Positions 16,668 through 28,520 of a stretch of 64,000 nucleotides of DNA are shown here, piece by piece (position 1 is the first letter of the stretch; every line of letters begins with the position of its first letter). Under the pieces are notes generated by a model. It worked only from the letters and a program-made list of their open reading frames with translations. It was not told the origin of the DNA and did no database searches. The stretch is taken from the NCBI RefSeq assembly GCF_900106695.1, contig NZ_FNMZ01000001.1, positions 806,001 through 870,000 on the forward strand, read 5' to 3'. This DNA comes from Albimonas donghaensis (GTDB lineage Bacteria; Pseudomonadota; Alphaproteobacteria; Rhodobacterales; Rhodobacteraceae). The position numbers and the translations under genes are program-made.

Positions 16668-17966
16668 ATGTTCCTGCGCGACGAAGACCGGATCTTCCAG
16701 AACATCTACGGGATGAAGGACCGCACGCTGGCCGGCGCCAAGGCCCGCGGCCTGTGGGACGACACCGCCGGCATCATCGGGCGGGGCCGCGACGCGATCC
16801 TGGACGAGATGAAGAAATCGGGCCTGCGCGGCCGGGGCGGGGCGGGCTTTCCGACCGGCCTGAAATGGTCGTTCATGCCCAAGGAATCCGACGGCCGGCC
16901 GCATTATCTGGTGGTCAACGCCGACGAATCCGAACCCGGGACCTGCAAGGACCGGGAGATCATGCGCCACGACCCGCACACGCTGGTCGAGGGCTGCCTG
17001 GTCGCCGGTTTCGCGATGGGCGCGCATGCCGCCTACATTTACATCCGCGGCGAGTTCATCCGGGAGCGCGAGGCGCTGCAGATCGCCATCGACGAGGCCT
17101 ATGAAGACGGGCTGCTGGGCCGGAACGCCGCGAAATCCGGCTGGGATTTCGACGTCTACCTGCATCACGGCGCCGGGGCCTATATCTGCGGCGAGGAAAC
17201 CGCGCTGCTGGAAAGCCTCGAAGGCCGCAAGGGCATGCCGCGCCTGAAGCCGCCGTTCCCGGCGAATACCGGCCTCTACGGCTGCCCGACCACGGTGAAC
17301 AACGTCGAGTCCATCGCCGTCGCCCCCACCATCCTGCGCCGCGGCGCCGACTGGTTCGCGGGCTTCGGGCGGCAGAACAACGCGGGCACCAAGCTTTTCG
17401 CCATCTCGGGCCATGTGAACCAGCCCTGCGTGGTCGAGGAGGCGATGTCGATCCCCCTGCGCGAGCTGCTGGACAAGCATTGCGGCGGCGTGCGCGGCGG
17501 CTGGGACAATCTCAAGGCGGTGATCCCCGGCGGGTCGTCGGTGCAGTGTCTGCCCAGCCCGGTCTGCGGCGACGCGATCATGGATTTCGACTGGCTGCGC
17601 GAGCAGAAATCCGGTCTCGGCACCGCCGCGGTGATCGTGATGGATCAGTCCACCGACATCATCAAGGCGATCTGGCGGCTGTCGAAATTCTACAAGCACG
17701 AGAGCTGCGGCCAGTGCACGCCCTGCCGGGAAGGCACCGGCTGGATGATGCGGGTCATGGACCGGCTGGTGACCGGAGAGGCCGAGATCGAGGAGATCGA
17801 CATGCTCTTCGACGTCACCAAGCAGGTCGAGGGCCACACCATCTGCGCGCTCGGCGACGCGGCGGCCTGGCCGATCCAGGGCCTGATCCGGCATTACCGC
17901 GACGAGATCGAGGACCGCATCAAGGCGAAGAAGACGGGCCGCGTCTCGGCGGTGGCCGCCGAATGA
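16668..17966 (+). CDS. nuoF: NADH-quinone oxidoreductase subunit F
   Basis: NuoF (432 residues) is the 51-kDa-type subunit that binds NADH and FMN and passes electrons to cluster N3. The glycine-rich FMN/NADH motif [16 protein letters not shown] is at about residues 49-64. The second nucleotide motif is [20 protein letters not shown], and N3 ligands lie in [11 protein letters not shown] (about 345-355) and [12 protein letters not shown] (about 390-400). I chose ATG 16668, which is preceded by GGAGTGACGCGG. Its stop overlaps the next small gene as ATGA. Confidence 0.97.
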   Translation: MFLRDEDRIFQNIYGMKDRTLAGAKARGLWDDTAGIIGRGRDAILDEMKKSGLRGRGGAGFPTGLKWSFMPKESDGRPHYLVVNADESEPGTCKDREIMRHDPHTLVEGCLVAGFAMGAHAAYIYIRGEFIREREALQIAIDEAYEDGLLGRNAAKSGWDFDVYLHHGAGAYICGEETALLESLEGRKGMPRLKPPFPANTGLYGCPTTVNNVESIAVAPTILRRGADWFAGFGRQNNAGTKLFAISGHVNQPCVVEEAMSIPLRELLDKHCGGVRGGWDNLKAVIPGGSSVQCLPSPVCGDAIMDFDWLREQKSGLGTAAVIVMDQSTDIIKAIWRLSKFYKHESCGQCTPCREGTGWMMRVMDRLVTGEAEIEEIDMLFDVTKQVEGHTICALGDAAAWPIQGLIRHYRDEIEDRIKAKKTGRVSAVAAE

Positions 17967-18469
17967 ACCAGCCCGCCGGACATCACCTGGCCGAGTTCAA
18001 CATCGGCGTGCTGCGCTACGACTGGGACGATCCCCGCGTGGCCGACTTCGCGGACAACGAGCCGCGCGTGAACGCTCTGGCCGAGCGGGCGGAGGGGTTC
18101 GTCTGGCGGCTGAGCTCCGAAGAGATGGAGCGCGCGCAGCTGGACCCGGACGGGCCGTTGGGCGGGAACCCGCGCACGGCCTCGACGCTGTCGGTCTGGA
18201 CGGACGCGGCGTCGCTGGAACAATTCGTGTGGAACACGGTGCATCGCAACTTCTACGCCCGGCGGGCGGAGTGGTACGACGCGACGGACAGCCAGCGGCT
18301 GGTGATGTGGTGGGTGCCCGAGGGAACCCGCCCCAGCGCGGCGGACGGCATGGCGCGGCTGGCGCGGCTGGAGGCCGAAGGGCCCTCCGAGCACGCGTTC
18401 GGCTGGTCGGAACTCAAGGACGCGCGGCTCTGGAAGACCCGGGGCTGCGGCGACGCGGAGGCGGCGTGA
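17963..18469 (+). CDS. DUF3291-type protein between nuoF and nuoG
   Basis: The 168-residue soluble protein matches the DUF3291 pattern. It begins [18 protein letters not shown] and contains [35 protein letters not shown] and [12 protein letters not shown]. The fold is expected to resemble dimeric alpha/beta-barrel (monooxygenase-like) domains. The start overlaps the nuoF stop (ATGA) and only two bases separate it from nuoG, so it is a translated part of the operon. It has no iron-sulfur or membrane motifs and is not a known complex I subunit. Function is unknown. Confidence 0.8.
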   Translation: MNQPAGHHLAEFNIGVLRYDWDDPRVADFADNEPRVNALAERAEGFVWRLSSEEMERAQLDPDGPLGGNPRTASTLSVWTDAASLEQFVWNTVHRNFYARRAEWYDATDSQRLVMWWVPEGTRPSAADGMARLARLEAEGPSEHAFGWSELKDARLWKTRGCGDAEAA

Positions 18470-18471
18470 GC

Positions 18472-20496
18472 ATGACCGATCTGAAGAAAATCAGCATCGA
18501 CGGCGAGGTGATCGAGGTCGACGGCGCCATGACGCTGCTGCAGGCCTGCGAGGCCGCCGGGGTCGAGGTGCCGCGCTTCTGTTATCATGAGCGCCTGTCG
18601 ATCGCCGGCAACTGCCGCATGTGTCTGGTCGAGGTGAAGGGCGGTCCGCCCAAGCCCGCGGCCTCCTGCGCCATGCAGGTGCGCGACCTGCGCCCCGGCC
18701 CGGAAGGCCAGGCGCCGGAGGTGTTCACCAACACCCCCATGGTCAAGAAGGCCCGCGAAGGGGTGATGGAGTTCCTGCTCATCAATCACCCGCTGGATTG
18801 CCCGATCTGCGACCAGGGCGGCGAATGCGACCTGCAGGATCAGGCCATGGCCTATGGCGTGGACTTCTCCCGCTACCGGGAGCCCAAGCGCGCCGCGGTG
18901 GACATGGATCTCGGGCCGCTGGTCGGCACCTGCATGACCCGCTGCATCTCCTGCACCCGCTGCGTGCGCTTCATCACCGAAGTCGCCGGCGTGCCGGAGA
19001 TGGGGCAGACGGGCCGCGGCGAGGACTCGGAGATCACGTCCTATCTCTCGCAGACCCTGACCTCGGAGATGCAGGGCAACATCATCGACCTGTGCCCCGT
19101 GGGCGCGCTGACCTCCAAGCCCTACGCCTTCACGGCGCGTCCGTGGGAGCTGCGCAAGACCGAGACCATCGACGTGATCGACGCGCTCGGATCTTCGATC
19201 CGGGTGGATGTGCGCGGCCGCGAGGTGATGCGCATCGTGCCCCGCAACCATGACGGGGTGAACGAGGAATGGCTGGCCGACCGGTCCCGCTTCGTGTGGG
19301 ACGGGCTGCGCCGGCAGCGGCTGGACAAGCCCTATGTGCGCCGCGACGGCAAGCTGAAGCCGGCGACCTGGGGCGAGGCCTTCGCCGCCATCGCCGAGGC
19401 CGCCGAGGGCAAGACGGTGTCCGGCATCGCCGGCGATCTGGCCTCGACCGAGGCGATGTTCGCGCTCAAGGGCCTGGTGGGCAGCCTCGACGGCGTGGCC
19501 GAATGCCGGACCGACGGCGTGGCGCTGGAGGCGGGGAACCGCGGGTCCTATGCCGGCACCGCGAAGATCGAGGATCTGGACGACGCCGAGCTGATCCTGC
19601 TGGTCGGGACCAATCCGCGCAGCGAGGCGCCGGTGCTCAACGCCCGCATCCGCAAGGCCTGGATGAACGGCGCCAAGGTCGGGCTGATCGGCGAGGCCGT
19701 CGACCTGACTTATGACTACGACCATATCGGGACCGGCCCGGACGCGCTGGCCGCGACGGTGAACACGCCGGCCGAGGACTGGACGCCGGTCAAGGGCAAG
19801 AAGTCGGTGGTCATCATCGGGCAGGGCGCGCTGGCGCGCGAGGACGGCGCCGCGGCGCTGGCCGCCGCGATGAAGGTCGCCGAACTGGGCGAGAGCGGGT
19901 TCCTGGTCCTGCACAACGCCGCGAGCCGCGTCGGCGGGCTGGATCTGGGCCTGGTCGCCGAGGGCGGGATCGCCCGGGCGCTGGAAGCGGACGTGATCCT
20001 GAACCTGGGCGCGGACGAGCTCGACATTCCGGCCGGGCCCTTCGTGGTCTACCAGGGCTCCCACGGGGACCGGGGCGCGCATCGCGCCGACGTGATCCTG
20101 CCGGGCGCCGCCTGGACCGAGGAATCGGGGATCTTCGTGAACACCGAAGGCCGCCCCCAGCTCGCCAATCGCGCCGGTTTCCCGCCGGGCGAAGCGCGGG
20201 AGAACTGGGCGATCCTGCGCGCGCTGTCCGCCGCCATGGGCAAGCCGCTGCCCTATGACGGGCTGGCCGCGCTGCGCAAGGCGATGTTCGAGGACGTGCC
20301 GCACCTGGCCCGTCTCGACACGGTTCCCGAGAACGCGCATGAGGCGCTGGAACTCGGGGTGCTCGGTCACGCGCCTTACGCCCCGGCGCTCGCCGACCAT
20401 TACCTGGTCAACCCGATCTGCCGCGCCTCGACGGTGCTGGCCGACCTCTCCCGCCTCCGCGCCCTGCGCGAAGCGAAACCGATGGCCGCGGAGTAA
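18472..20496 (+). CDS. nuoG: NADH-quinone oxidoreductase subunit G
   Basis: NuoG (674 residues) is the 75-kDa-type subunit with clusters N1b, N5 and N4. N1b ligands are in [20 protein letters not shown] (about 36-55) and the later Cys of AASC. N5 ligands are in [18 protein letters not shown] (about 103-120), and N4 ligands in [11 protein letters not shown] (about 157-167) and LCPVGAL (about 205). The CxxC pattern for the extra N7 cluster of E. coli is absent, which is normal for the alphaproteobacterial and mitochondrial type. The C-terminal part is a molybdopterin-oxidoreductase-like domain that no longer binds cofactor. Confidence 0.97.
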   Translation: MTDLKKISIDGEVIEVDGAMTLLQACEAAGVEVPRFCYHERLSIAGNCRMCLVEVKGGPPKPAASCAMQVRDLRPGPEGQAPEVFTNTPMVKKAREGVMEFLLINHPLDCPICDQGGECDLQDQAMAYGVDFSRYREPKRAAVDMDLGPLVGTCMTRCISCTRCVRFITEVAGVPEMGQTGRGEDSEITSYLSQTLTSEMQGNIIDLCPVGALTSKPYAFTARPWELRKTETIDVIDALGSSIRVDVRGREVMRIVPRNHDGVNEEWLADRSRFVWDGLRRQRLDKPYVRRDGKLKPATWGEAFAAIAEAAEGKTVSGIAGDLASTEAMFALKGLVGSLDGVAECRTDGVALEAGNRGSYAGTAKIEDLDDAELILLVGTNPRSEAPVLNARIRKAWMNGAKVGLIGEAVDLTYDYDHIGTGPDALAATVNTPAEDWTPVKGKKSVVIIGQGALAREDGAAALAAAMKVAELGESGFLVLHNAASRVGGLDLGLVAEGGIARALEADVILNLGADELDIPAGPFVVYQGSHGDRGAHRADVILPGAAWTEESGIFVNTEGRPQLANRAGFPPGEARENWAILRALSAAMGKPLPYDGLAALRKAMFEDVPHLARLDTVPENAHEALELGVLGHAPYAPALADHYLVNPICRASTVLADLSRLRALREAKPMAAE

Positions 20497-20501
20497 GCGC
20501 G

Positions 20502-21524
20502 ATGGAAACCGGATTCTGGTCCGATTACGGCCTTCCCGGCCTGCTGATCCTGCTGCAGTGCCTGGTGGTCACCGTCTGCCTTCTGGTGAGCCTCGCCTTC
20601 CTGCTGTGGATGGACCGCAAGGTCTGGGGCGCGGTGCAGCTGCGCAAGTCGATCAACGTGGTGGGGCCCTTCGGCCTGCTGCAATCCTTCGCGGACTTCC
20701 TGAAGTTCGCGATGAAGGAGATCGTGGTGCCGGCGGGCGCGGACAAGACCGTGTTCTTCCTCGCCCCGCTGATCAGCTTCGTGTTGGCGACCATCGCCTG
20801 GGCGGTGATCCCGTTCAACGCGGGCTGGGTGGTCTCCGACATCAATGTCGGCATCCTGTTCATCTTCGCCGTGTCCTCGCTGGAGGTCTACGGCGTGATC
20901 ATGGGCGGCTGGGCCTCGAACTCGAAATACCCGTTCCTGGGCGGGCTGCGCTCGGCGGCGCAGATGATTTCGTATGAGGTCTCGATCGGCCTGATCATCG
21001 TGGGCGTGCTGATCTCCACCGGCTCGCTGAACCTGACCGCGATCGTCGAGGCGCAGCGCGGCGCCTACGGGATGTTCTCCTGGTACTGGCTGCCGCATTT
21101 CCCGGTGATGATCATGTTCTTCATCTCCGCCCTGGCCGAGACCAACCGCCCGCCCTTCGACCTGCCGGAGGCGGAATCGGAGCTGGTGGCCGGCTACCAG
21201 GTCGAATATTCGTCGACCCCGTACCTGCTGTTCATGATCGGCGAGTACATGGCGATCACCCTGATGTGCGCGCTGATGACCACGCTGTTCTTCGGGGGCT
21301 GGCTGTCGCCGATCCCCGGCCTGCCGGACGGCGTGTTCTGGTTCGTGCTCAAGGCGGTGTTCTTCTTCTTCATGTTCGCCATGGTGAAGGCCGTCGTGCC
21401 GCGCTTCCGCTACGATCAGCTGATGCGCATCGGCTGGAAGGTCTTCCTGCCGCTGTCGCTGGCCTGGGTGGTGATCGCCGCCGGTCTGGCGCAGTACGGC
21501 GTCCCCGGCTACGCCCGCTGGTAA
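20502..21524 (+). CDS. nuoH: NADH-quinone oxidoreductase subunit H
   Basis: NuoH (340 residues) is the ND1-type membrane subunit that joins the quinone chamber to the proton channels. Eight or more hydrophobic helices are visible. Signatures are [21 protein letters not shown] cut to [14 protein letters not shown] (about 31-44), the acidic loop [20 protein letters not shown] (about 208-227) and GYQVEYS. It starts five bases after nuoG. Confidence 0.97.
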   Translation: METGFWSDYGLPGLLILLQCLVVTVCLLVSLAFLLWMDRKVWGAVQLRKSINVVGPFGLLQSFADFLKFAMKEIVVPAGADKTVFFLAPLISFVLATIAWAVIPFNAGWVVSDINVGILFIFAVSSLEVYGVIMGGWASNSKYPFLGGLRSAAQMISYEVSIGLIIVGVLISTGSLNLTAIVEAQRGAYGMFSWYWLPHFPVMIMFFISALAETNRPPFDLPEAESELVAGYQVEYSSTPYLLFMIGEYMAITLMCALMTTLFFGGWLSPIPGLPDGVFWFVLKAVFFFFMFAMVKAVVPRFRYDQLMRIGWKVFLPLSLAWVVIAAGLAQYGVPGYARW

Positions 21525-21536
21525 GGAGCAACTGAC

Positions 21537-22028
21537 ATGGCCTTCTCCTACGCCCGCGCCGCGCACTACTTCGTGCTGGCCGACTTCATCGCCGGCTTCC
21601 GGTTGGGCTTCAAATACTTCTTCAAGCCGAAGAAGACGCTCAACTATCCGTTCGAGAAGGGGCCGCTGAGCCCGCGGTTCCGGGGCGAGCACGCCCTGCG
21701 CCGCTATCCGAACGGCGAGGAACGCTGCATCGCCTGCAAGCTGTGCGAGGCGATCTGCCCCGCCCAGGCGATCACCATCGAGGCCGAACCGCGCGAGGAC
21801 GGCAGCCGCCGCACCACGCGCTACGACATCGACATGACGAAGTGCATCTATTGCGGCTTCTGTCAGGAGGCGTGCCCGGTGGACGCCATCGTCGAGGGTC
21901 CGAACTTCGAGTTCGCCACCGAAACGCGCGAGGAGCTGTTCTACAACAAGGACAAGCTGCTCGCGAACGGCGATCGCTGGGAGCGGGAGATCGCCCGCAA
22001 CCTGGAGCTGGACGCGCCTTACCGCTGA
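21537..22028 (+). CDS. nuoI: NADH-quinone oxidoreductase subunit I
   Basis: NuoI (163 residues) is the TYKY-type ferredoxin subunit with clusters N6a and N6b. The two [4Fe-4S] motifs are [16 protein letters not shown] (about 64-79) and [16 protein letters not shown] (about 103-118). An amphipathic N-terminal helix anchors it to the membrane face. AAGGAG lies before the ATG. It is followed by 76 bases and then the lipoprotein gene. Confidence 0.97.
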   Translation: MAFSYARAAHYFVLADFIAGFRLGFKYFFKPKKTLNYPFEKGPLSPRFRGEHALRRYPNGEERCIACKLCEAICPAQAITIEAEPREDGSRRTTRYDIDMTKCIYCGFCQEACPVDAIVEGPNFEFATETREELFYNKDKLLANGDRWEREIARNLELDAPYR

Positions 22029-22104
22029 GGGCGGGCGTCAGGGACCGCGGGCCGTGAGGCGCCGCTGACCGAGGGTCGGAAGAAGGGGGAAAGGGAGATG
22101 GCGA

Positions 22105-22527
22105 ATGCACCGCTTGTCCGCGCTTTTTCTCGCGCCGGCGCTTCTGGCGGCGGCGGGATGCGCGACCACCCAGGGCCCCGAGCGGGCCGAGCGGATGGGC
22201 GCCCTGATGGGCCGCACGGAACTGTCGCTGGTGCGCGAATTGGGCGTGCCCGACGCGACCGCGGAGGCCGAGGGCCGTCGCATCCTGCGCTGGTCCAGCG
22301 CCACGCTGGAGGTCGTGCCCGAACCCTATCCCTGGGGACCGTTCGGGCCCTGGGGCTACGGATACGGCCGGGGGGGCTACGCCTACGGCTACGGCGCCGG
22401 ATGGGCGGCGCCGCGGACCTACCGTCGCTGGTGCGACATGGAACTGGAATTCGAGCGGGCGGAAGACGCGCCGGAGGCGCCCTGGAGGGCGGTTTCCTGG
22501 CGGACCCGCGGAAACGACTGCCGCTGA
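22105..22527 (+). CDS. Putative lipoprotein between nuoI and nuoJ
   Basis: The 140-residue protein has a signal peptide and the lipobox LLAAAGC with the lipidated Cys at residue 19. The region [20 protein letters not shown] (about 37-56), followed by GRRILRWSS, resembles the SmpA/OmlA-type small domain of outer-membrane lipoproteins. A Gly/Tyr/Pro-rich linker (about 74-98, including [16 protein letters not shown]) and two late Cys residues follow. It is encoded in line with nuoI and nuoJ, with 34 bases to nuoJ. It is not a known complex I subunit, and its presence in the operon may only reflect shared transcription. Confidence 0.75.
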   Translation: MHRLSALFLAPALLAAAGCATTQGPERAERMGALMGRTELSLVRELGVPDATAEAEGRRILRWSSATLEVVPEPYPWGPFGPWGYGYGRGGYAYGYGAGWAAPRTYRRWCDMELEFERAEDAPEAPWRAVSWRTRGNDCR

Positions 22528-22561
22528 GCCTCGGGCCGGCGCGCGACAAGAGGATCTGCGC

Positions 22562-23176
22562 ATGACCGTGGCCACGATCGCCTTCTACCTGTTCGCCTGC
22601 TCGGCCATCGCGGCGGGGCTGCTGACCGTCCTGGCCCGCAACCCGGTGCATTCCGTGCTGTGGCTGATCCTGGCCTTCTTCTCCTGCTCTGGCCTGTTCG
22701 TGCTGGTGGGGGCGGAGTTCGTGGCCATGCTGCTGGCCATCGTCTATGTGGGCGCGGTCGCGGTGCTGTTCCTGTTCGTGGTGATGATGCTCGACGTCGA
22801 CTTCGCCGAGCTTCGGGCCGGGTTCTCGGATTATCTGCCGGTGGGCGTGCTGATCGGGCTGGTTCTGCTGATCCAGCTCGGCCTGGTGGCCGGGTCCTGG
22901 GTCTTCGCCGACGCGGCGCCCCAGCTTCGGACCGCCGTCGCGCCGATCCCCGCGGATGTGGAGAACACCCGCGCGCTGGGGCGGCTGATCTACACCGACT
23001 ACGTGCTGCTGTTCCAGCTGGCGGGCATGGTCCTGCTGGTGGCGATGATCGGGGCTATCGTGCTGACCCTGCGCCACAAGCCGGGGGTCAAGCGGCAGAG
23101 CGTCATCGACCAGATGCATCGCGAGCGTCACGAGGCGGTCGAGCTTAAAGACATCAAGCCGGGCCAGGGCATCTGA
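22562..23176 (+). CDS. nuoJ: NADH-quinone oxidoreductase subunit J
   Basis: NuoJ (204 residues) is the ND6-type membrane subunit. Five hydrophobic helices are visible, and the third, [20 protein letters not shown] (about 60-79), is the one that contains the pi-bulge linked to coupling in structural work on the family. The C-terminal 35 residues are charged and cytoplasmic. It starts 34 bases after the lipoprotein gene and 22 bases before nuoK. Confidence 0.96.
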   Translation: MTVATIAFYLFACSAIAAGLLTVLARNPVHSVLWLILAFFSCSGLFVLVGAEFVAMLLAIVYVGAVAVLFLFVVMMLDVDFAELRAGFSDYLPVGVLIGLVLLIQLGLVAGSWVFADAAPQLRTAVAPIPADVENTRALGRLIYTDYVLLFQLAGMVLLVAMIGAIVLTLRHKPGVKRQSVIDQMHRERHEAVELKDIKPGQGI

Positions 23177-23198
23177 GTTCGGGACGAAGGGGACTGAC

Positions 23199-23519
23199 AT
23201 GGACAGCGCGGCGGGCATCGGCCTCGAGCACTATCTGACGGTGGGGGCGATCCTTTTCGTCACCGGCATCTTCGGGATCTTCCTGAACCGGAAGAACATC
23301 ATCATCATCCTGATGTCGATCGAGCTGATGCTGCTCGCGGTCAACATCAATTTCGTGGCGTTCTCGGCGCATCTCGGCGATCTCGCGGGGCAGATCTTCA
23401 CGCTGTTCGTGCTGACCGTCGCCGCCGCCGAAGCGGCCATCGGCCTGGCCATCCTCGTCTGCTTCTTCCGCAATCGCGGAAGCATCGCGGTCGAGGACGT
23501 GAACATGATGAAGGGCTGA
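23199..23519 (+). CDS. nuoK: NADH-quinone oxidoreductase subunit K
   Basis: NuoK (106 residues) is the ND4L-type subunit with three transmembrane helices. The conserved membrane Glu involved in proton transfer sits in [19 protein letters not shown] (about 44-62). The second conserved Glu is in the run [15 protein letters not shown] (about 73-87). Length is normal for the family apart from a few extra N-terminal residues. Four bases separate it from nuoL. Confidence 0.96.
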   Translation: MDSAAGIGLEHYLTVGAILFVTGIFGIFLNRKNIIIILMSIELMLLAVNINFVAFSAHLGDLAGQIFTLFVLTVAAAEAAIGLAILVCFFRNRGSIAVEDVNMMKG

Positions 23520-23523
23520 TCCG

Positions 23524-25500
23524 ATGCTCGAAAGTCTGGTCCTCTTCATCCTGCTCGCGCCGTTCGCGGGTGCGCTGATCGCCGGCTTCGGCTGGCGCTT
23601 CACCGGCGAGAAGGGCGCGATGCTGGTCACCACCGGCATCATGATGGTCGCGGCCGTCTTCGCCTGGATCGTGCTGATCGCGCTGCCCGAGGGCGCCGAG
23701 AGCCTGTCGCTGTTCCGCTGGATCGACAGCGGCACGCTGGCCATCGACTGGGGCATCCGGCTGGACCGCATGACTTCGGTGATGCTGGTCGTGGTCTGCT
23801 CGGTCTCGGCGCTCGTGCATCTCTACTCCATGGGCTACATGGAGGAGGACGAGGCCAAGCCCCGGTTCTTCGCCTATCTGTCCTTCTTCTCCTTCGCCAT
23901 GCTGGCGCTGGTGACCGGCGACAACCTTCTGCAGCTGTTCTTCGGCTGGGAGGGCGTGGGCGTCGCCTCCTACCTGCTGATCGGGTTCTGGTGGAAGAAG
24001 CCCTCGGCCAACGCGGCCGCGATGAAGGCCTTCATCGTCAACCGTGTCGGCGATTTCGGCTTCCTGCTGGGCATCTTCACGCTCTACATGATGACCGACT
24101 CGATCGAGCTGGACGTGATCTTCGGGCAGGCCCATCACCTGGCCGAGAGCACGGTGACCTTCCTGTGGACCGACTGGAACGCGGCCGAGCTGGCGTGCTT
24201 CCTGCTGTTCATCGGGGCCATGGGCAAGTCGGCGCAGTTCATGCTGCACACCTGGCTGCCCGACGCGATGGAGGGGCCGACCCCGGTCTCCGCCCTGATC
24301 CACGCGGCGACGATGGTGACCGCGGGCGTGTTCCTGGTCTGCCGCATGTCGCCGATCATGGAATACGCGCCGATGGCCACCGGCTTCATCACCGTGGTCG
24401 GGGGCGTCACCGCCTTCTTCGCGGCGACGGTCGGGCTGGTGCAGACCGACATCAAGCGGGTGATCGCCTACTCCACCTGCTCGCAGCTGGGCTACATGTT
24501 CGTGGCGGCGGGCGTCGGCTACTACCAGGCGGCGATGTTCCACCTGTTCACCCACGCCTTCTTCAAGGCGCTGCTGTTCCTCGGGGCCGGCTCGGTCATC
24601 CACGCGATGCACCATGAGCAGGACATGCGGAAATACGGCGGGCTGCGGAAGAAGATCCCGGTGACCTTCGCCATGATGATGCTGGGCACGCTGGCCATCA
24701 CCGGCGTCGGCATCCCGTTCTCCTACGACATCCTGGGCCTGCCGATCGGCTTCGCCGGCTTCGTGTCCAAGGACGCGATCATCGAGGGCGCCTATGCCGC
24801 GCACAGCGCAGTCGGCGAGTTCTCCTTCACCCTGCTGGTGATCGCGGCCGCCTTCACCTCCTTCTACTCCTGGCGCCTGATCTTCCTGACCTTCTACGGG
24901 GAGACCCGCGACCGGAAGCACTGGGAGCATGCGCATGAGAGCCCGGCGGTGATGATGTGGCCGCTCTACATCCTCGGCGCGGGCGCGGTGCTGGCGGGCA
25001 TGGTCTTCTTCTCGGGCTTCATCGGCTATTCGTCCGAGGACTGGTTCGGCGCGGCGATCTACGTCAACCACGAGACCAACCATGTCATGCATGACAGCCA
25101 CTCGGTTCCGGCCTGGGTGAAGCTGTCGCCCTTCGTGGCCATGCTGGGCGGTCTGGCGGTCAGCTACTGGTTCTACATCGCCAATCCGAACCTGCCGCGG
25201 GAACTGGCCGAGCGTCATCACGGCGCCTACAAGTTCCTGCTCAACAAGTGGTATTTCGACGAGCTCTACGGCCTGATCTTCGTGCGGCCGGCCATGTGGC
25301 TGGGGGCCTTCTTCTGGAAGAAGGGCGACGGCTCGGTCGTCGACGGCGCGATCAACGGGCTGGCCATGGGGGTCATTCCCTGGGTCACCCGGCTCGCGGG
25401 CCGCGGGCAGTCGGGATACGTGTTCCACTACGCCTTCGTCATGCTGATCGGCGTCTCGATCCTCGTGACCTGGCTCTCCGTCGGCGGGAGCGCCCACTGA
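23524..25500 (+). CDS. nuoL: NADH-quinone oxidoreductase subunit L
   Basis: NuoL (658 residues) is the ND5-type antiporter-like proton-pumping subunit at the distal end of the membrane arm. Motifs include [19 protein letters not shown] (about 140-158) with the key Glu, [20 protein letters not shown] (about 238-257) with the key Lys, and [12 protein letters not shown]. The C-terminal part forms the lateral amphipathic helix and anchor. The stop overlaps nuoM by one base. Confidence 0.97.
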   Translation: MLESLVLFILLAPFAGALIAGFGWRFTGEKGAMLVTTGIMMVAAVFAWIVLIALPEGAESLSLFRWIDSGTLAIDWGIRLDRMTSVMLVVVCSVSALVHLYSMGYMEEDEAKPRFFAYLSFFSFAMLALVTGDNLLQLFFGWEGVGVASYLLIGFWWKKPSANAAAMKAFIVNRVGDFGFLLGIFTLYMMTDSIELDVIFGQAHHLAESTVTFLWTDWNAAELACFLLFIGAMGKSAQFMLHTWLPDAMEGPTPVSALIHAATMVTAGVFLVCRMSPIMEYAPMATGFITVVGGVTAFFAATVGLVQTDIKRVIAYSTCSQLGYMFVAAGVGYYQAAMFHLFTHAFFKALLFLGAGSVIHAMHHEQDMRKYGGLRKKIPVTFAMMMLGTLAITGVGIPFSYDILGLPIGFAGFVSKDAIIEGAYAAHSAVGEFSFTLLVIAAAFTSFYSWRLIFLTFYGETRDRKHWEHAHESPAVMMWPLYILGAGAVLAGMVFFSGFIGYSSEDWFGAAIYVNHETNHVMHDSHSVPAWVKLSPFVAMLGGLAVSYWFYIANPNLPRELAERHHGAYKFLLNKWYFDELYGLIFVRPAMWLGAFFWKKGDGSVVDGAINGLAMGVIPWVTRLAGRGQSGYVFHYAFVMLIGVSILVTWLSVGGSAH

Positions 25501-27071
25501 TGTCCAACATCCTCACGCTGGTCACCTTCCTGCCGCTGATCGGGGCCCTGGTCCTGATCCTGGTGCTGCGGGGCGAGGACGCGGCCGCCCAGCTCAACGC
25601 CAAGGTGGTGGCCCTGATCGCCACCACGGCGACCTTCCTGCTGAGCCTGGTGATCCTGGGCGGCTTCGACGCCTCCGACACCGGCTTCCAGTTCGTGGAG
25701 GAGGGCGAGTGGCTGCTCGGCCTCAACTACAAGCTGGGCGTGGACGGGATCTCGGTCCTGTTCGTGATGCTGACCACCTTCCTGATGCCGATCGTGATCG
25801 GCGCCTCCTGGGGCGTGACTCACCGGGTGAAGGAATACATGGCGGCGTTCCTGGTGCTGGAGACGCTGATGATCGGCGTCTTCGCCAGCCTCGACATGGT
25901 GCTGTTCTACCTGTTCTTCGAGGCCGGCCTGATCCCGATGTTCCTGATCATCGGCATCTGGGGCGGCGCCAACCGCATCTACGCGTCGTTCAAGTTCTTC
26001 CTCTACACGCTGCTCGGCTCGCTGCTGATGCTGGTGGCGATGATCTACATGTATGCCGAGGCGGGCACGTCGGACATCCCGACCCTGCTGGCCTACGAGT
26101 TCTCGGCCGCGCCGATCACGCTGCTGGGCTGGCACATCGTCGGCGGCGTGCAGACCATGCTGTGGCTGGCCTTCTTCGCCTCTTTCGCGGTGAAGATGCC
26201 GATGTGGCCGGTGCACACCTGGCTGCCCGACGCGCATGTGCAGGCCCCGACCGCGGGTTCCGTGGTGCTGGCGGCGATCCTGCTGAAGATGGGCGGCTAC
26301 GGCTTCCTGCGCTTCTCGTTGCCGATGTTTCCGGTGGCGTCGGAGCTGATGACCGACTTCGTGTTCGCGCTGTCGGTGATCGCGATCATCTACACCTCCC
26401 TGGTGGCGATGATGCAGGAGGACATGAAGAAGCTGATCGCCTATTCGTCGGTCGCCCATATGGGCTTCGTGACGCTGGGCATCTTCGCGGCCAACCGGCA
26501 GGGCGTCGACGGAGCCATCTTCCAGATGCTCAGCCACGGCTTCATCTCCGGCGCGCTGTTTCTCATCGTCGGCGTGATCTACGACCGGATGCACACCCGT
26601 GACATCGCCGCCTATGGCGGGCTCGCGGTGCGGATGCCGGCCTTCGCGCTGATCTTCATGCTGTTCACCATGGGCAATGTCGGCCTGCCGGGCACCTCGG
26701 GCTTCATCGGGGAGTTCCTGACCATGGCCGGCGCCTTCCAGGTGTCGACCTGGGCGGCGGCCGGGGCCGCGACCGGCGTGATCCTGTCGGCGGGCTACGC
26801 GCTGTGGCTTTATCGCCGCGTGGTGCTGGGCGACCTGATCAAGCAGTCGCTGTCCGCGATCACCGACATGACGGGGCGCGAGCGTCTGCTGTTCGCGCCG
26901 CTCGTGGTCGGCACGCTTCTGCTGGGCTTCTATCCCAGCCTGATCACCGACCTGTTCGGCCCCGCGGTCCAGAACCTTGTGAACGGCGTCGACCACGCCG
27001 TCGCCGAGGCGACCGCCGACGGCCTGATCCAGTTCGCGGGGGCTGCGCCCGCCGCCGGGGGGACGCACTGA
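25500..27071 (+). CDS. nuoM: NADH-quinone oxidoreductase subunit M
   Basis: NuoM (523 residues) is the ND4-type proton-pumping subunit. The conserved Glu lies in [20 protein letters not shown] (about 137-156), and the key Lys in [19 protein letters not shown] (about 230-248). [14 protein letters not shown] and [16 protein letters not shown] follow in the expected order. The start codon shares its first base with the nuoL stop. One base separates it from nuoN. Confidence 0.97.
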   Translation: MSNILTLVTFLPLIGALVLILVLRGEDAAAQLNAKVVALIATTATFLLSLVILGGFDASDTGFQFVEEGEWLLGLNYKLGVDGISVLFVMLTTFLMPIVIGASWGVTHRVKEYMAAFLVLETLMIGVFASLDMVLFYLFFEAGLIPMFLIIGIWGGANRIYASFKFFLYTLLGSLLMLVAMIYMYAEAGTSDIPTLLAYEFSAAPITLLGWHIVGGVQTMLWLAFFASFAVKMPMWPVHTWLPDAHVQAPTAGSVVLAAILLKMGGYGFLRFSLPMFPVASELMTDFVFALSVIAIIYTSLVAMMQEDMKKLIAYSSVAHMGFVTLGIFAANRQGVDGAIFQMLSHGFISGALFLIVGVIYDRMHTRDIAAYGGLAVRMPAFALIFMLFTMGNVGLPGTSGFIGEFLTMAGAFQVSTWAAAGAATGVILSAGYALWLYRRVVLGDLIKQSLSAITDMTGRERLLFAPLVVGTLLLGFYPSLITDLFGPAVQNLVNGVDHAVAEATADGLIQFAGAAPAAGGTH

Positions 27072-27072
27072 C

Positions 27073-28515
27073 ATGCTGAGCCAAGACGTTACGGTCATCC
27101 TGCCGGAGATCATGCTGGCGATCTGGGCGATGATCGCCCTGATGGCCGGGGCCTACGGGCCGGGCGACAAGCTGGCGAGCGCGCTGACCTGGGCCACCGC
27201 CGGCGTGCTGGCGGTGCTGGGGCTGATCTCGGGGTTCGGGGTCGGGGAGGCCACGGCCTTCAACGGCGGCTTCGTCTCCGACGGGTTCTCGCGCTTCGCC
27301 AAGGTGGTGGTCCTGTTCGGCGCGGCGATCATGCTGATCCTGTCGGATGGCTACATGCGCCGCCACGACCTGGCCAAGTTCGAGTATCCGGTGCTGATCG
27401 CGCTGGCGACGCTGGGCATGATGGTCATGGTTTCGGCCGGCGACCTGATGGTGCTCTACATGGGGCTGGAGCTGCAGTCGCTGGCGCTCTACGTCATCGC
27501 CGCGTTCCGGCGCGACAGCCTGCGCTCGACCGAGGCCGGGTTGAAGTATTTCGTGCTGGGCGCGCTGTCGTCGGGCCTGCTGCTTTACGGCGCCTCGCTG
27601 GTCTACGGCTATTCGGGGTCGACCAAGTTCTCCGCGATCGCCGAGGTCGCGGCGGATGGCGGCTCGCTGGGCATGCTGTTCGGCCTGGCCTTCCTCTGCG
27701 CGGGGCTGGCCTTCAAGATTTCCGCCGCGCCCTTCCACATGTGGACGCCCGACGTCTACGAGGGCGCGCCGACCCCGGTCACCGGCTTCTTCGCGACCGC
27801 GCCCAAGGCGGCGGCGGCGGCGCTGTTCGCCCGGGTGCTCTATGACGGCTTCGGCGGCGCGGTGGCCGACTGGCAGCAGATTCTGGCCTTCCTGGCGGTC
27901 GCCTCGATGTTCCTCGGGTCCATCGCGGCCATCGGGCAGACCAACCTGAAGCGGCTGATGGCCTATTCCTCGATCGCCCATATGGGCTTCGCGCTGGTCG
28001 GGCTCGCCGCCGGCACCGAGGAAGGGGCGCGGTCGCTGCTGATCTACCTCGCCATCTACGTGTCGATGAATATCGGCGTCTTCGCCTTCATCCTGACGAT
28101 GGAGCGGGACGGCAAGCCGGTGACCGAGATCTCGGATCTCGCGGGCCTGTCGAAGGCGCGGCCGGGGCAGGCGCTGGCCATGGCGGCGCTGTTCTTCAGC
28201 CTCGCCGGCATCCCGCCGCTGGTCGGGTTCTTCGGCAAGTGGTTCGTGTTCATGGCCGCGGTCGAGGCCGGGCTGACGCCGCTGGCCGCGGCCGGCGCGG
28301 TGGCCTCGGTGATCGGCGCCTTCTACTATCTGCGCGTCATCAAGATCATGTATTTCGATGAGGCCGGGCAGGGGCTTACCGGCTCGATGCCGCTGGTGCA
28401 CGGGCTTGCGCTCGGGGTCTCGGCGCTGATCATGGGCGTCGGCTGGCTGCCGGTGGTGAACCTCTTCGGCGTGCCGGTTCTGGCCGAGGCGGCCGCCGCC
28501 TCGCTCTTCCACTGA
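27073..28515 (+). CDS. nuoN: NADH-quinone oxidoreductase subunit N
   Basis: NuoN (480 residues) is the ND2-type proton-pumping subunit that ends the operon's complex I genes. The conserved Glu lies in [20 protein letters not shown] (about 126-145), and the key Lys is in [20 protein letters not shown] (about 215-234). [20 protein letters not shown] follows (about 291-310). It is followed after five bases by birA, so the transcript probably continues into cofactor genes. Confidence 0.97.
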   Translation: MLSQDVTVILPEIMLAIWAMIALMAGAYGPGDKLASALTWATAGVLAVLGLISGFGVGEATAFNGGFVSDGFSRFAKVVVLFGAAIMLILSDGYMRRHDLAKFEYPVLIALATLGMMVMVSAGDLMVLYMGLELQSLALYVIAAFRRDSLRSTEAGLKYFVLGALSSGLLLYGASLVYGYSGSTKFSAIAEVAADGGSLGMLFGLAFLCAGLAFKISAAPFHMWTPDVYEGAPTPVTGFFATAPKAAAAALFARVLYDGFGGAVADWQQILAFLAVASMFLGSIAAIGQTNLKRLMAYSSIAHMGFALVGLAAGTEEGARSLLIYLAIYVSMNIGVFAFILTMERDGKPVTEISDLAGLSKARPGQALAMAALFFSLAGIPPLVGFFGKWFVFMAAVEAGLTPLAAAGAVASVIGAFYYLRVIKIMYFDEAGQGLTGSMPLVHGLALGVSALIMGVGWLPVVNLFGVPVLAEAAAASLFH

Positions 28516-28520
28516 CGCGG

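Noticed and set aside
18472-20496. Missing N7 cluster ligands in NuoG as an anomaly
   Set aside because: The N7 motif is normally absent in alphaproteobacterial and mitochondrial-type complex I.
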